Shown: positions 33,492 to 43,809 of the stretch, in pieces | Position numbering within the stretch: the stretch's first letter is position 1 | Layout: each line of letters opens with the position of its first letter | Origin: Norana najaformis | Lineage: Eukaryota; Annelida; Clitellata; Crassiclitellata; Hormogastridae | DNA: 64,000 nucleotides | Assembly (NCBI GenBank): GCA_964023275.1 | Contig: OZ029917.1 | Coordinates: 29,154,005-29,218,004, forward strand | Direction: 5' to 3' | Made by a program: the position numbers and the translations under genes | Notes under the pieces: generated by a model | What the model saw: only the letters and a program-made list of their open reading frames with translations | Told to the model about the DNA's origin: nothing | Databases searched by the model: none

Positions 33492-36216
33492 TTAGTGTGA
33501 ATTATATAATTTTATTTAGTTGGCCCGCCCAGCGTATGACCTAATTTATAATATGGAAACCCATTATTATAATCGTAAAGCACTATTATATTTTGCTATT
33601 GCCATTAGGACGAGTTTATTCGGGATACACGGTGAGTGAATAGATGCGTATCATGCGGACGAGTTAACTCGGGGTTCACGCTGCACAATGGGTTCCCGCT
33701 GGACGAGTTAACTCGGGGTTCACGGTAAAGGGGTTAAGATATGATGGAAGGCCAGTATTCTGAGCCTTAAAGGTCAAGCATGCAATTTTAAACTTAATAC
33801 GCCACTCAACAGGAAGCCAGTGAAGTTCACGAAGGCAATCTAATGCATCTGATATAGAAGAACATGTAACAACCTTAGAAAGAGAGTTTTGAACCCTCTG
33901 GAGCTTTTTACATTAAGGAAAGATACCAACAAGTGCACATGCCACTGTTTTAGCCATGTCATTAGTCAGAGAATATCTGATGTGATGAAATGCCTTGATG
34001 TGGTAGAAACAAGATCTACAAATCGAAGATATGTGTGAAGTCATAGTGAGCGAGTTGTCAAAGGTGACACCAGGAGTTTTAAGTTTGTCTCATAGTGGGA
34101 TTTTGGTTTCTGCAGGGTCAACAGAAGAATGCGAAGTGAAAGACTGCATATGCTGATGAGTTGTGAAAAGAATTGCCTCTGACTTACCTGGATTGATTGC
34201 AAGATCATTAAAGCAGAACCAAATGTGAAGAGAGGACAAACAGTGTTCACGTTCAGTTTTAGCTGAGGGATCTGTTGCAGAAAGAGCAACATAGAGTTGA
34301 GTATCAACATATTGCTGGACCAATGTATTATGCATGTGTGCAATTTGACAAATGGGCTAAATAGATAGAAAATAGAAGAGGCCTAAGGACAGAACCCTGA
34401 GGTACACCTGAATGACAGGCAATAGGATCAGAGCGTGAAGAGTTTATTGGCACTTGGTGAGAACGATCATTGAGATAAGAAGATATCCAGTGAAGAGCAG
34501 GACCAGTAATTCCAAAAGATGTGTAGAGTCGAGACAGCAAAATACCATGATCTACAGTATCAAATGCAGCACTCAAATCAAGAGATATAAGGAGATGCTT
34601 TGCCAGAATCCATTGAATTAAATATATTGTTGTGTGCCAGTAAGAGCAGTCTCTGCTGAATGATGCTTACAATAAGCTGACTGAAAAGGACTAAAATTCA
34701 GATATGTTACATGCCCCTAAAGGCACTTGAGAAATAGGCTTTCAATCAGTTTGGAGATATTATTCAGATTGGAAATAGGCCAATAATTACCCAGACAGTC
34801 CTTATCAAGATCAGGTTCTTTAATAGAGGTGTCACAAGAGCAGTTTGAAAAGCAGAGGAAAAACGGCCTTCACAAAAGGAGAGATTAACTAGGTGAGCAA
34901 TCAGGATAGAAAACACATTTGAACAGGATTTAATAAGGGAAGTTGGAATGAAGTCCATTTGTGATGATTTAGATGGAACATTTCCGATGAGTCTAGCAAC
35001 TAACCCAGACCTACACAGATATTTTAGCAGCAAAAAATTTTGAAAAACCTAGACAGCTTTTTGTCCTCAAGGTCACTAGATAATTGGCAGCACTGTTCGA
35101 GGAGTGAAGCAGCTTCGTTATGATGCTCCATCGGTCTTTAGAAGTTTTGGCAATGTCTAAGTGGTTACAGTGAACTGCTGTTGAGATGTTACGATTAGTT
35201 TGTTAGACACCCTTTGGTAGGCAATTTGATCACTTTCCTGGAGTTTTCTTCCACCGACGTTCCAGACGACAACGATCACTTTTGGCCTGCTCTGCTTTGT
35301 CAGAAAGCCATTTTGTGATTGGCTTAGCAGGTCTTCTAAAGCAGGTGTGAACAGGCGGGACTTTATCCAGCTCCTCTCGAAACAATGGTAGAGAGTTGCT
35401 CTACAAAAGCATCTGCTGTCTGGGCTGGATCTGAAAAGAGTTCAATGACGAACAGCGCCTGCTCAAACTTGACTGGGTTGACCTGCTTGATTCGGCGAAA
35501 GGAAAAAGCAACTGGACGACTGGACGTACCCACTGCTAATGTAGCAGTGATAAGACTGTGGTCAGAGATACAGCCAGCATCACTGACCCGAACATTTCCA
35601 ACAGTCGCAGGATTATCAGTGATTAGTAAATCCAGCAGATTTCCACCACGAGTTGGAGTTGAAACATGCTGGTCGAGATTGAATTATGTTAATAGATCAT
35701 CTAACCCGTGGTCAGTATGATTTCCATCACTGCCTGGACAGTTAAAGTCGCCACAAACGAGCACATATATGTGCTGGCAGTAATTGTAGAAATCATGTCC
35801 GATAATTTGTGACAGAATGTATGAATGGAACTTGATGGTGGACGATATATGTTGGCGATGATCAAAGAGAAAGCAGCTTTACCTACTCAGACCAGCTGAA
35901 GCTCATACGACGTTGGATGAAAGGACTCAGACAGAGGATGGATGGTGACTTGAGCGGACGAATGGTAGATGACTGCAAGACCACTGCCTCAGCCAGGATG
36001 GCCGTCAATTGAATGCCAGTGAACATGTAGTACGGAGAAACCTTCAGGTCCCACTCCTTGCTTGATACAAGTCGGTGCATCAGATGTAATGTCCAGACAT
36101 TGATCGGCTATGAAGTCGTGGATATACGCAGCACAATGCACAGCAGAACGAATATTCAAGGCTCCAAAGTTCAGAGACAAAGATCAAAGCATTGCTTTGT
36201 TTACGTATCCAGGTGG

Positions 36217-36243
36217 TGGTCCAGGGTTGAGTTCAACATTTCC
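36217..36243 (-). other. 2A-like motif in LINE H (GNVELNPGP)
   Basis: The motif is at codons 52-60 of a frame starting at 36396, after VALLLIIS. The NPGP core is intact but the first aspartate of the consensus is asparagine. This would probably weaken recoding. The endonuclease begins about 20 residues downstream. Confidence 0.65.
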
Positions 36244-36551
36244 AGATATGATCAGCAGTAGTGCCACAAGAAAGGCACTTACCGACCGTCTTTTCCAAGG
36301 GCAAAATGGACATCTAGTTCGAACCCACATCAGAACGATCAGGAATCTGTAGAGAAAGGAGCGAGGGCAAACGATAGCATTTAATTTATCAACCATTAAA
36401 CGTACAGGTAAACAGGTGTAAACGTATGCAGAGCATTCAATTCATTTAATCATGCATATGCAGATGACTTCCAAAATTATTCATTTTGTCTGGTTCAGCA
36501 TCTTCTGAACTGTCTTCTGATACGTCTTATAATAATGTATCTATTCAGTAA

Positions 36552-36640
36552 ATGAATTTCTGTCTGTCTTTCTCTCTGTCTTTATATCTCTCTGTCTTTA
36601 GGTCTGTCTTTCTCTGTTTCTCTCTTTCTCTGGTGGTGAA
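36552..36640. repeat. CT-rich simple repeat
   Basis: Interrupted TCTGTCTTTCTCTCTG-type units. The antisense or sense frames are composition artefacts. Confidence 0.8.
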
Positions 36641-36829
36641 CTCTGCTGAGCATATTCATGTCCAAGATGCAACCCCAAGCTGTTCTGTCATGGGCCTTCC
36701 TCCTTGCTGTATGAAGGCCAGTGTTCAGTGTTTAGGGTTGTAAGATCCTTCTCAACGATTCTAGTTCAAGTAGTCCTCTTGAGGGCTTGTTCATTGTGGC
36801 CCACAGGTCTCTCTAGTGGACCTTGTCTC

Positions 36830-37605
36830 CTGGAGCATGAGTGACATGCCAGAAGAAGCGCATGCTGGGTTTTCAGACAGTTGCAGAGACTGGTACCATC
36901 ACTGTTCTCCTCTTGATTGCAAGGTTGAAATCAACTGGGCCAAGAGTAAAATCCGGATAACAGTGGATACATGCCAAATATGGGATTATGTACAGGTGGC
37001 AGGAAATCAGATGGAGCTGGTTCATGGGTTTCCCTGTGTCAGTTCTCATGTTGATGTTGAGAATGGACCTGAGGTATGGTGGTGGGTGGCCATGGCCAAA
37101 AAATATATGAATAACTTACAATGAGGAGAACCAGTATCTGGCTGGAACCAAACAATGCCTATTCAAGTCATATGCACTGCCCGTCCACCAGTATGGATCT
37201 GAGACCAGGGAATTGGAGGCAAAGCTGGATGCCTTTCAGCAGTGGTGCCTGATAAGAATACTGCGCATTTCCCTATACGGCTCACACAGAGGTATATCAA
37301 AGCACAATCCCAGTGTTGGGATGATCCCAACAAGGAGACCTTGGCTGTTTGGACACACTGCGAGTTGTGACATCAAAAAGGACCATGCTGGAGCGTTTTG
37401 ATATCTGGCCCCCAAGGAGTCGAAGGAGACCAGCTGGATGCATTTTTACACACATGGACATGGACACAAGTGGTGGAATTTGACCTGCAGCTGCTAAATG
37501 TTGGACTCAACACAGCTTGGAGATGAGCCCAGAATAGAGATGACTGGCAAAGTGTTTTGGAAACAGAATAGTATTTGAGAGGGGGCATGCCACAGATGAT
37601 GATGA
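36830..37605 (+). mobile_element. R-type LINE, second subfamily, C-terminal half
   Basis: Frames read EINWAKSKIRITVDTC, DYVQVAGNQMELVHGF, MAKKYMNNLQ, LEAKLDAFQQWCLIRILRIS and LNVGLNTAWR, ending near GGMPQ. The order NWAK-K / YVQVAG / EAKLDAF--WCLRRIL / GL-TAWRRAQDR matches a widespread animal endonuclease-RT LINE. The YLGS and YG-ETW blocks are damaged or missing. Decayed. Confidence 0.7.
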
Positions 37606-37694
37606 CTGAGTTTAAGATATTAATGCTTATTGTCTTGCAGGCTGTGCTTCATCATGGCTTAGGAAGCTAAGTGTCTTAGTTTCATCAAAACTTG

Positions 37695-37850
37695 GCTGCA
37701 GATTATCAGTGATTAAAAAATCCAGCAGATCTGCTCTGCTGCACAATTAATATTAATAAGTAACTTCTGTTGCATCCGTGTCTAATGCACAAGGTATCAA
37801 CTGATTGCATACCAAAGCCTTGCCTAATTAACCTGTGATTGTGCAATGGA
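37695..37850 (-). mobile_element. LINE H endonuclease scrap and LINE G 3' end
   Basis: GATTATCAGTGATTAAAAAA and TCCAGCAGATCTG repeats the H sequence at 35606-35640. It is followed by AGTAACTTCTGTTGCATCCG and CTAATGCACAAGGTATCA of family G. Confidence 0.55.
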
Positions 37851-38600
37851 TCATGAATTTCAGTTAAACAGCAGTAAAATTGTGTTTGTTCTCAATGCTG
37901 TTTGTCATATCATATTGATTTATAAATGTCTGTTTCACAAACAATTTAATAGATTTTTATTGGATCTGGTAATTGTTTTATTATTATATTTTGCTTATTC
38001 ATTCATAAAGCAAAACAGTATTAGTAAAAGCAGTTATGCAGATATACTGTTTGTTTCTTTGTATAGAAAGCTGCCTCCTGCCCATGAAACCAAAGCAGCA
38101 TACATTATCCCAGTTTCAGCTTTCACTTAGCAAATGCCAAACTCAACAGATGGATCAGTACAGAGAAAACTCAGGTTGTAAACATGGACAACAAATAAAG
38201 GTATGACTTTCAATACAACAGCAATAAATAGAACTTGTGTTGTCCTGGAAGGAACAATGTTTAAACTTTTGGAAGGGTTCATTATCTGCCAGAAGTTTGT
38301 TCATCTACTAACTGGCACATCCTGGAGGCCAACTTTCTACTGCTATTCTGAAGAAGCTGGGTGAAGTTGTGCCTATTTGTACTTTTCAAGCCATTTACTA
38401 AATGACATTCTGATGAAGCAAAGCAGGCCAAGTGAAATTATCATCACTTGGAGCATCATTGGAAGAAAACTCAACATGAAAACAACAGAACTGCCTACTA
38501 AAGAGCATGAAGGCAATGTACAAATTAATTGCAACATCTCAATAGCAGCTTTACCATGATCAGCTGGATATCACCAAAACTCCTAGAGGCCACTGCAGCA
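37851..38600. other. Unassigned intron DNA
   Basis: A 94-codon frame at 37846-38130 is hydrophobic but has no recognised motif. No repeat partner seen. Confidence 0.3.
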
Positions 38601-38604
38601 TTAT

Positions 38605-38760
38605 AAATTATTAATTAATAATTAATAAATAACTTCTGTCATGCCAGTGTCTATTGCACAAGGCATCAACAGATGGGACACCAAAACCAAGCTGCAATCA
38701 GGCCTGCATCCAGATGATCAATCCATTAAGACAGAGAGGCGTCAAAGAAGGTCGTAACTA
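38605..38760 (-). mobile_element. LINE family G 3'-end fragment
   Basis: TAACTTCTGTCATGCCAGTG, TTGCACAAGGCATCAACAGA and CAATCCATTAAGACAGAGAG match the other G tails. It begins in a TTAATTAATAATTAATAA tail. Confidence 0.65.
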
Positions 38761-39299
38761 TATGGCTTCATTAAACTAGTTGGTGCGAAGATATACCACT
38801 AATTACGGGTCATATTTATGCCATAAGGATGTAAAACTATGGATACGTGTGTGTTATTTCATTTGCAACTAGTAATCTTGTCAGATGGTTGTTTCTGGAA
38901 GATACATCCATGTAGCAAAACAACTGTTGCCAAATTTGCAGATTGATTCGTGCCAAATTGCTGCATGTCTAAGATAAGGGGCCTAAGTCTCTTGCTAAAA
39001 GGGCATATCTTGTCAAATTTTGCCTAATTATCATGTTATATGTAAACAGTACAATGCACGCTTTAATGCATTTCGAAGAGGACTGTCATTATTCGGCATT
39101 TTGTTAAAATAATTTTCATTGTTTAAGACAAAAATGATGAATGCAAATTTTTCTACTACAATTTTCTGTTTCTTTGTCTTAAAATAATGTCAAACTTAGA
39201 TACAGCATTCTGGCTTAAACCTCTCGTCTTGTACCTCACTTTTGCACATCTGAGTGCATCATGCTTTGTAACGGAAATCATAATCCACTGGTGAAGCCA
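38761..39299. other. Unassigned intron DNA
   Basis: Contains a 33-bp motif (AGATGGTTGTTTCTGGAAGA with ATACATCCAT) at about 38884 that recurs at about 40637. Nothing else recognised. Confidence 0.3.
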
Positions 39300-40020
39300 G
39301 GTCACAGAAACCACACGTTAGGCTATGGTGAATAAGCAAGTTGAAAGAGATGAGTCTTTAGTTTAAACCTGAATGACATCAAAGAACTGACAGAAGAAAT
39401 AGAACTTGGCACCAAATTCTAAAGCTATGGACCAGCAGCCAAGAGCGCACTGGCACAGCAAGAGTCACAGTATCTGCTGACCAAGTGCAAAATCTGTTAG
39501 TATGAATTTTGCATGCAACACATGGAAGCCAAGTGGCTGATTTATATGGAGTACTTTGTGAACTATAAGATAGATTTTGAAGTGAATTCTTTGCTCAATT
39601 GGCAGCCAATGCAAGGAAATTTATATTGGCTTAATATGCTGATAGTTAGTGGAAGACTTCTGAACAATTTGTAGTTTGTATAGATCTCTTTTACACTGGA
39701 TTCCAACTGGATTCTTTGCTCAATGGGCAATCAATGTAGCAAATGCAATATATATCATGTCATACGCTGATATTTAGGTGTTTTCATTATGGCTTTGTTG
39801 CAGATTTCACTTTGAGATGCTAATAAGAAGTGAGTTACAGTAATCAGGTCTGCTGAACCAATGCATTAGCTAATGGGCTTAAGGCTGTATTAGGCTAAAG
39901 AGATCTGATTCTACAAATATCCCATATGTGAAATTGAGCTGATTTGCATATGGTGCCAACATGAATATTTGACTCTACTATGACAGCTTGCACATCCACT
40001 AAGATTGACAACAAGACATG
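39300..40020 (-). mobile_element. CR1/L2-like LINE C-terminal remnant
   Basis: On the minus strand the AATTGGCAGCCAATGCAAGG block is the reverse of a LHWLP-I coding region. Upstream bases carry N-L-L-ISK...-type remnants and downstream a FK-KTHLFQ-AY end. Heavily decayed, with a partial internal duplication near 39595-39735 (GGCAGCCAATGCA / GGCAATCAATGTA). Confidence 0.5.
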
Positions 40021-40800
40021 CCACTGAATAGACATAAGGCAAACTGTGCAGTCTGTGAGTGCCACCTCTTTACTGCTTATACAGTCTCACACTTACTAGT
40101 AGCCGTAGCCTAACTGTCATGCAAACTGTTGTATATTTCTCAGTTGTTGACTATAACTAGAGATAACTCAACAGCGCTTATCCCTGGTTTCTGCACTGTT
40201 CTATGATTTGTACTGTAGTATCTAAACAATAGTCGCCTAATAGACTTCAAACTTCAACTTCTTCAAGTTATATAAAATCTTTAATCTTTGTATGACAACT
40301 AGTTCTCAAAACAAACACAAATTCAACTTCTCAACTATATACAGTTACAACTAAAAATCTCTCCTCTGTCAGCAACTTTTCAAATTTCAAATCTCAATGT
40401 ACAGTCTCTAGACACGACTGCACTACTGCATACACATCAAACACCACATGCACACAAACCAGACACTGGCTCACCATATATGCAAAAGTGAAGCCCAAAC
40501 AAAAAAATCTGGCCTCCCTGGCCCAATGACCCTAAAAGCCACAATCAATCAAGAAGTGCTGTTTCTTCCAAGCTCAACCCTGTATCTGTACAAGCTCTTT
40601 AGGCAGCAATTATTCATACAGCACAAGGTAATCCACAGATGGTTGCTTCTGGAAGATACATCCATACAGGTACAGAGCATAACCTTGTTGATCAAATGTG
40701 TTAAGAGCCTAAACACTAACTCCACCCCTTTGGCACAACACAAACACACTGGGCTCAAATAAGCAGCACCCCTGTTTAAAAAGTTATCTGACACAATCAG
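40021..40800. other. Unassigned DNA splitting a minus-strand LINE
   Basis: C/A-rich DNA with a 104-codon plus frame (40448-40762) that lacks motifs. It separates two parts of a minus-strand LINE, so it may be an inserted element. Ends were not identified. Confidence 0.3.
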
Positions 40801-41335
40801 TTTTATGGAGTTATTGGCTTGTGACTAGAAGAAGGAATTCAGTTTTTAAAAGATTCAGAAAAAGTTTTTTACTAGCTGTTTAAGACTGAACATCACCAAA
40901 AACCGAAGCAAGTAATTGTAGAGTAGGATTTAGACTTGTAAATGTGGGATGAGAGGAATAGCTGGATATTATCAGCATATAAGTGGTAGTCAAGAGACCT
41001 ATTAGTAAGCAGTGGACTAAGTGGAGTCATATATAATGTAAACATGAACAGGACCAGAACAGAACCTTGTGTAACACTTCAATATAAAACAGTAAGCGCA
41101 AAGTGAGCTGAAAGAAAGACCAAAACAAATGTTTTAGGTGACGTTTTTATTTCCCTGGGGTTCTCATGTTGGAAGCACCTCTGAGTAGTTTGTTCTGTAA
41201 GAAGTACTATATAAGTTCTCAAATACAATACAATACAAGGAGTATGCTGTGATCAACAATATCAAAAGTGGCAGATAGCTGAAGAGAAGAAAGCTGAAGA
41301 TAAGTGCAGTTACTTTTTCTTGGTCCATGGAGTAG
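40801..41335 (-). mobile_element. CR1/L2-like LINE RT remnant with nested tail fragment
   Basis: The minus strand reads YHLYADNIQLFL near 40960-41000 (YADD-like motif C, second D lost) and GPVLFMFTLYMTPLSPLLT just before it. A plus-strand LINE tail (AAGTACTATATAAGTTCTCA then AATACAATACAATACAA) interrupts it at about 41135-41238. Confidence 0.6.
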
Positions 41336-41389
41336 ATTATGTGATGGTGAATGTAAGTAACCGTTTTAAGAGAACAGGACCCCAGTGGA

Positions 41390-41960
41390 AGTACGTGGTG
41401 AAAAGATCAAAAGTATGGGTGAATTTGTTTATTTGGAAAGCCTGCTGACATGGGACAATGATTGTACCAGAGATAGAGAAGAATAGCAAAAGCAAGTGGA
41501 GCAATGGCAGGTTTCAAGAACATCTGGAGGAGCAGGGAGATTAGTGTGCACGTCAAAGTGACAGAAAAGACAAAGACATATTACTGGCATTTGAGATGAA
41601 GCTTTAGAGATGGATCTTACACATTAAACGGCAACAACAGATCACAAACACTGAAGTGCAAAGATGAGTGGGTTGCACAAGAAAGATCATGCAGCAAGTA
41701 GTGGAAAGGAAATTAAATCTCTTTGGACACATCTGCAGAATGGATAACACCAGGATGGTCAAACAAGTAGTGTTTGGAATGATGAATGGCAGAGGGATTA
41801 GAGGTAGACTGAACATAGAATGGGTGGATGACGTCAGATACTGGCGAGGGATGGACAGATGTGGACAAGCCGAGTCTGTTGGCACAGGAAAGGGGACAGT
41901 GGAAATCTACAGTGAAGCATGTGATCAACACCAATGGGCAATGAGCCCATGGACCTAAAG
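41390..41960 (+). mobile_element. R-type LINE C-terminal fragment
   Basis: Frames read GEFVYLESLLTWDNDCTRD (YLGS region), then KIMQQVVERKLNLFGHICRM, and GRGIRGRLNIEWVDDVRYWR. These are the L-FGH-R and GRP--W-DD landmarks. The section between them is frameshifted. Confidence 0.7.
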
Positions 41961-42089
41961 AAGAAGAAGAATGATAAGTTGTGCGGTTCAGTGGAATGGT
42001 ATTTGAAGCGGGCAGACTAAAAGAGAAGGTACAGGTTGTGGGACAAAAGGTTTGATTGTTTCATGTAATTCAGCTCTACATGAGTTGTC

Positions 42090-42205
42090 TGTTTACCTAA
42101 GTCATACTTTATTGTATGATAATTGTATACAGCCATCAATGTATATAGCATCTGTCACAGCTTTTAAAGGTGCTATATAAATGCTTTGATACATGTTTGA
42201 TACAT
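42090..42205 (+). mobile_element. LINE 3'-end fragment
   Basis: TTTTAAAGGTGCTATATAAA and TGCTTTGATACATGTTTGAT resemble the GCGCTATATAAA ends of CR1/L2-like elements. It lies just upstream of WD exon 4. Confidence 0.4.
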
Positions 42206-42270
42206 CAATTAAGATGTTGTCAAGAATAAGATACTTATTTGAAATATTGATTATTGTTTCTATCATTTAG

Positions 42271-42432
42271 GCTGCATCACCTATTAAAGCCCCTCTTCAG
42301 AAAGCAGTAAAGGCACAGGAAGAAAAAAAAAGGAGAAAAATCTACAGTGATCGAGAATCTCACAGTTACAGTAACACCCATGAGAAAAAGAAGCCCAGAA
42401 AGAATGAATCCAACATCTGTTACATTCTTTGA
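42271..42432 (+). CDS. Terminal exon 4: polybasic tail with CaaX-like end (CYIL)
   Basis: The acceptor TATCATTTAG ends at 42270 and entry is phase 0, matching exon 3. The 53 residues are low in hydrophobics and rich in lysine, arginine and serine (AQEEKKRRKIYSD, EKKKPRKNE), then end NICYIL and a TGA at 42430-42432. A cysteine four residues from the end, two aliphatic/aromatic residues and a final leucine fit the CaaX rule; a final L favours geranylgeranyl transferase I. Adjacent basic residues are the usual membrane co-signal. Prenylation is inference. Without homology to a known domain, exon assignment rests on phase, splice site, clean frame and position. Confidence 0.7.
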   Translation, partial: AASPIKAPLQKAVKAQEEKKRRKIYSDRESHSYSNTHEKKKPRKNESNICYIL

Positions 42433-43430
42433 AAAAGTAGAAGAAAATGATTCGTTATGCCTATGGCAGTCTGACTTTTCAATATTGGTTGTTCTGTGTA
42501 GCTTATTTATTGTCCGGTAAAGTTGAATCACACCAACTAAAAGAGTACCCAAAGCAGAGCAGTACTGATATGCGTCTTAAGTCAATCATTGTTTATGTTT
42601 AACTGTCATCATTTTGATGAAGCTTTCATTTTAATTTATAATTTTTCCTTCTCAAACTTGCATGTGTCTGTAGAGGCGTGTAATAATTTGCAGTGGATCT
42701 CAATGCTGACAGCACATGCTCATCTGAGGCAGGATTGGATTTGCCGGATTGGGGTCATCCATAAAGGATATATGCAACAAATAAGCAACCCTGAACCCCT
42801 CCTCTTATTTGTCCACATTTGACTGCATTTGGCATTACACTCCCTCATCCCCCTTTTGCAGATGCCTGCACTCCAGTCAAGTACTAATGCCTAAATTAGG
42901 ATACCCTGTCTATTGTTGCAAGGCTAACTGATACTGGGTGGGCTACTTGGATACTGCCATGTCTAGCAAAGGAATTCTAATTAGATCCAACACAGTGCAG
43001 ACTGCTGTTCGACTGAAGTTAGTGATTGTGGCACAGGCTGCACTGAAATAACTGTACCAAATTTCAATGCGGACTTCTGCATTTGACATAACTTCTTGTC
43101 TGTATATGGGTGACCCCTCTCTCCCGGACATCCTTAATGGATGACCCCTTGGGGTTTTGACCCCAGCCACAGTAAATTGGCTGGGGTCGTTTTTAACATC
43201 CCCAGCAACCCCATATCCTAGCATGTTAAGTACAATTAATGAACCTGATGTCCACACCTGACTGAATAATGCATAGCTATACAGTATGGTTGCAAGCAAT
43301 GATTCGATAATAAAATAGTAGTAGTTTTTTACATTTTTTGTTTCGTTTGGCTAGACTTAATAATGATAACCTATTGTTAGTGTTGCATGATAAGATAAGT
43401 GACCCCTCTAAACAGTATATATCTTTATGG
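42433..43430 (+). other. 3' flank of the WD gene, possible 3'UTR; no coding feature
   Basis: I see no transposon protein here. An AATAAA at 43309-43314 could be a polyadenylation signal but is weak on its own. A perfect 11-bp inverted repeat (GACCCCAGCCA, 43159-43169 and 43178-43188) with an 8-nt loop sits upstream. The antisense 118-codon frame at 42943-43299 has no recognisable domain. Confidence 0.3.
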
Positions 43431-43489
43431 TTACAAAAAATAGCTATGTTTCCGGACTGGTTTGGAGGGACAGTTCAGTAGGTGTAAAA

Positions 43490-43690
43490 TGAGGGTTTGA
43501 GCACAGTAGGCTCTGAGCCCAGCGGCTGCCCCTTGTGGGCGGTTTGAGCATAGTAGGATCTGAGCACAGCGGCTGCTGCGCGTGAGCCTGGGCGTGGGGG
43601 GGGGTTTAAGCACAGTAGGCTCTGAGCATAGCGGCTGTTGCGCATGCCACTCAAGCACAGCAGCTGCTGCGTGTGCCACTTTGAGCGCAG
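43490..43690. repeat. Imperfect tandem repeat, about 40-80 bp period
   Basis: GAGCACAGTAGGCTCTGAGC and CAGCGGCTGCTGCGCGTG-like units recur at least three times between 43498 and 43690. They continue in the antisense direction from the end of the Polinton-type ORF. Confidence 0.7.
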
Positions 43691-43809
43691 CTGGTATGCC
43701 GCATGTGGCGGAGACAGTGCATTAATGCAACTCAAAGGGCGGCAAGACCGAGGTTTCGACTGCAACAGGCATCGCTATCGCAACACAGACACAACTCAGG
43801 CCAAATGCA

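Larger units (their letters stand above)
32842..33737. mobile_element. piggyBac-like non-autonomous element with TTAA target duplication
   Basis: TTAA at 32842-32845 and 33734-33737 flank an 888-bp element with perfect 13-bp inverted ends CCCCTTTACCGTG. The right side holds two copies of GGACGAGTTAACTCGGGGTT and a third degenerate one. On the minus strand a short frame MAGRKRGLSNEEIHRLLVES (from about 33489) ends in a stop after about 30 codons, resembling the acidic N-terminus of piggyBac transposases. TTAA plus CCC-start termini are diagnostic of piggyBac. Confidence 0.8.
32529..36400 (-). mobile_element. LINE family H (CR1/L2-like), long copy split by a piggyBac-like element
   Basis: Right to left on the minus strand: an N-terminus with 2A-like GNVELNPGP (36217-36243); endonuclease pieces (FGALNIRSA, GSGLAVIYHSSAQVTIHP, ANIYRPPSS); RT ([47 protein letters not shown]); a C-terminal domain; and a 3' tail of TTTA repeats at 32529-32546. 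The piggyBac-like insertion occupies 32846-33733. Frameshifts and stops are frequent. This is nearly a whole element, filling the start of intron 3. Confidence 0.8.
2060..42432 (+). other. Host gene: C-terminal part of a large WD40-repeat (NACHT/WD, NWD-like) protein, four exons
   Basis: Four exons are joined across three transposon-filled introns of about 16, 14 and 10 kb. The junction phases match (0, 1, 0) and each join restores a WD40 repeat: GKLTQ meets VLVGHEDF, and AIS-G meets SMDQTLRVW. The visible 243 codons hold three WD repeats with their GH and VW/VWN positions, a divergent last blade, and a basic tail ending CYIL. WD propellers are protein-interaction platforms; in NWD proteins they follow a NACHT NTPase. 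No NACHT domain is visible here, so the NWD assignment rests on recall of how those C-termini read, and another WD family is possible. Earlier exons must lie upstream of the window. The GC-AG donor and the possible prenylation site are unusual. Confidence 0.8.

Noticed and set aside
42943..43299. 118-codon minus-strand gene
   Set aside because: No domain, no homologous feel, overlaps a hairpin and the likely 3'UTR; chance frame.
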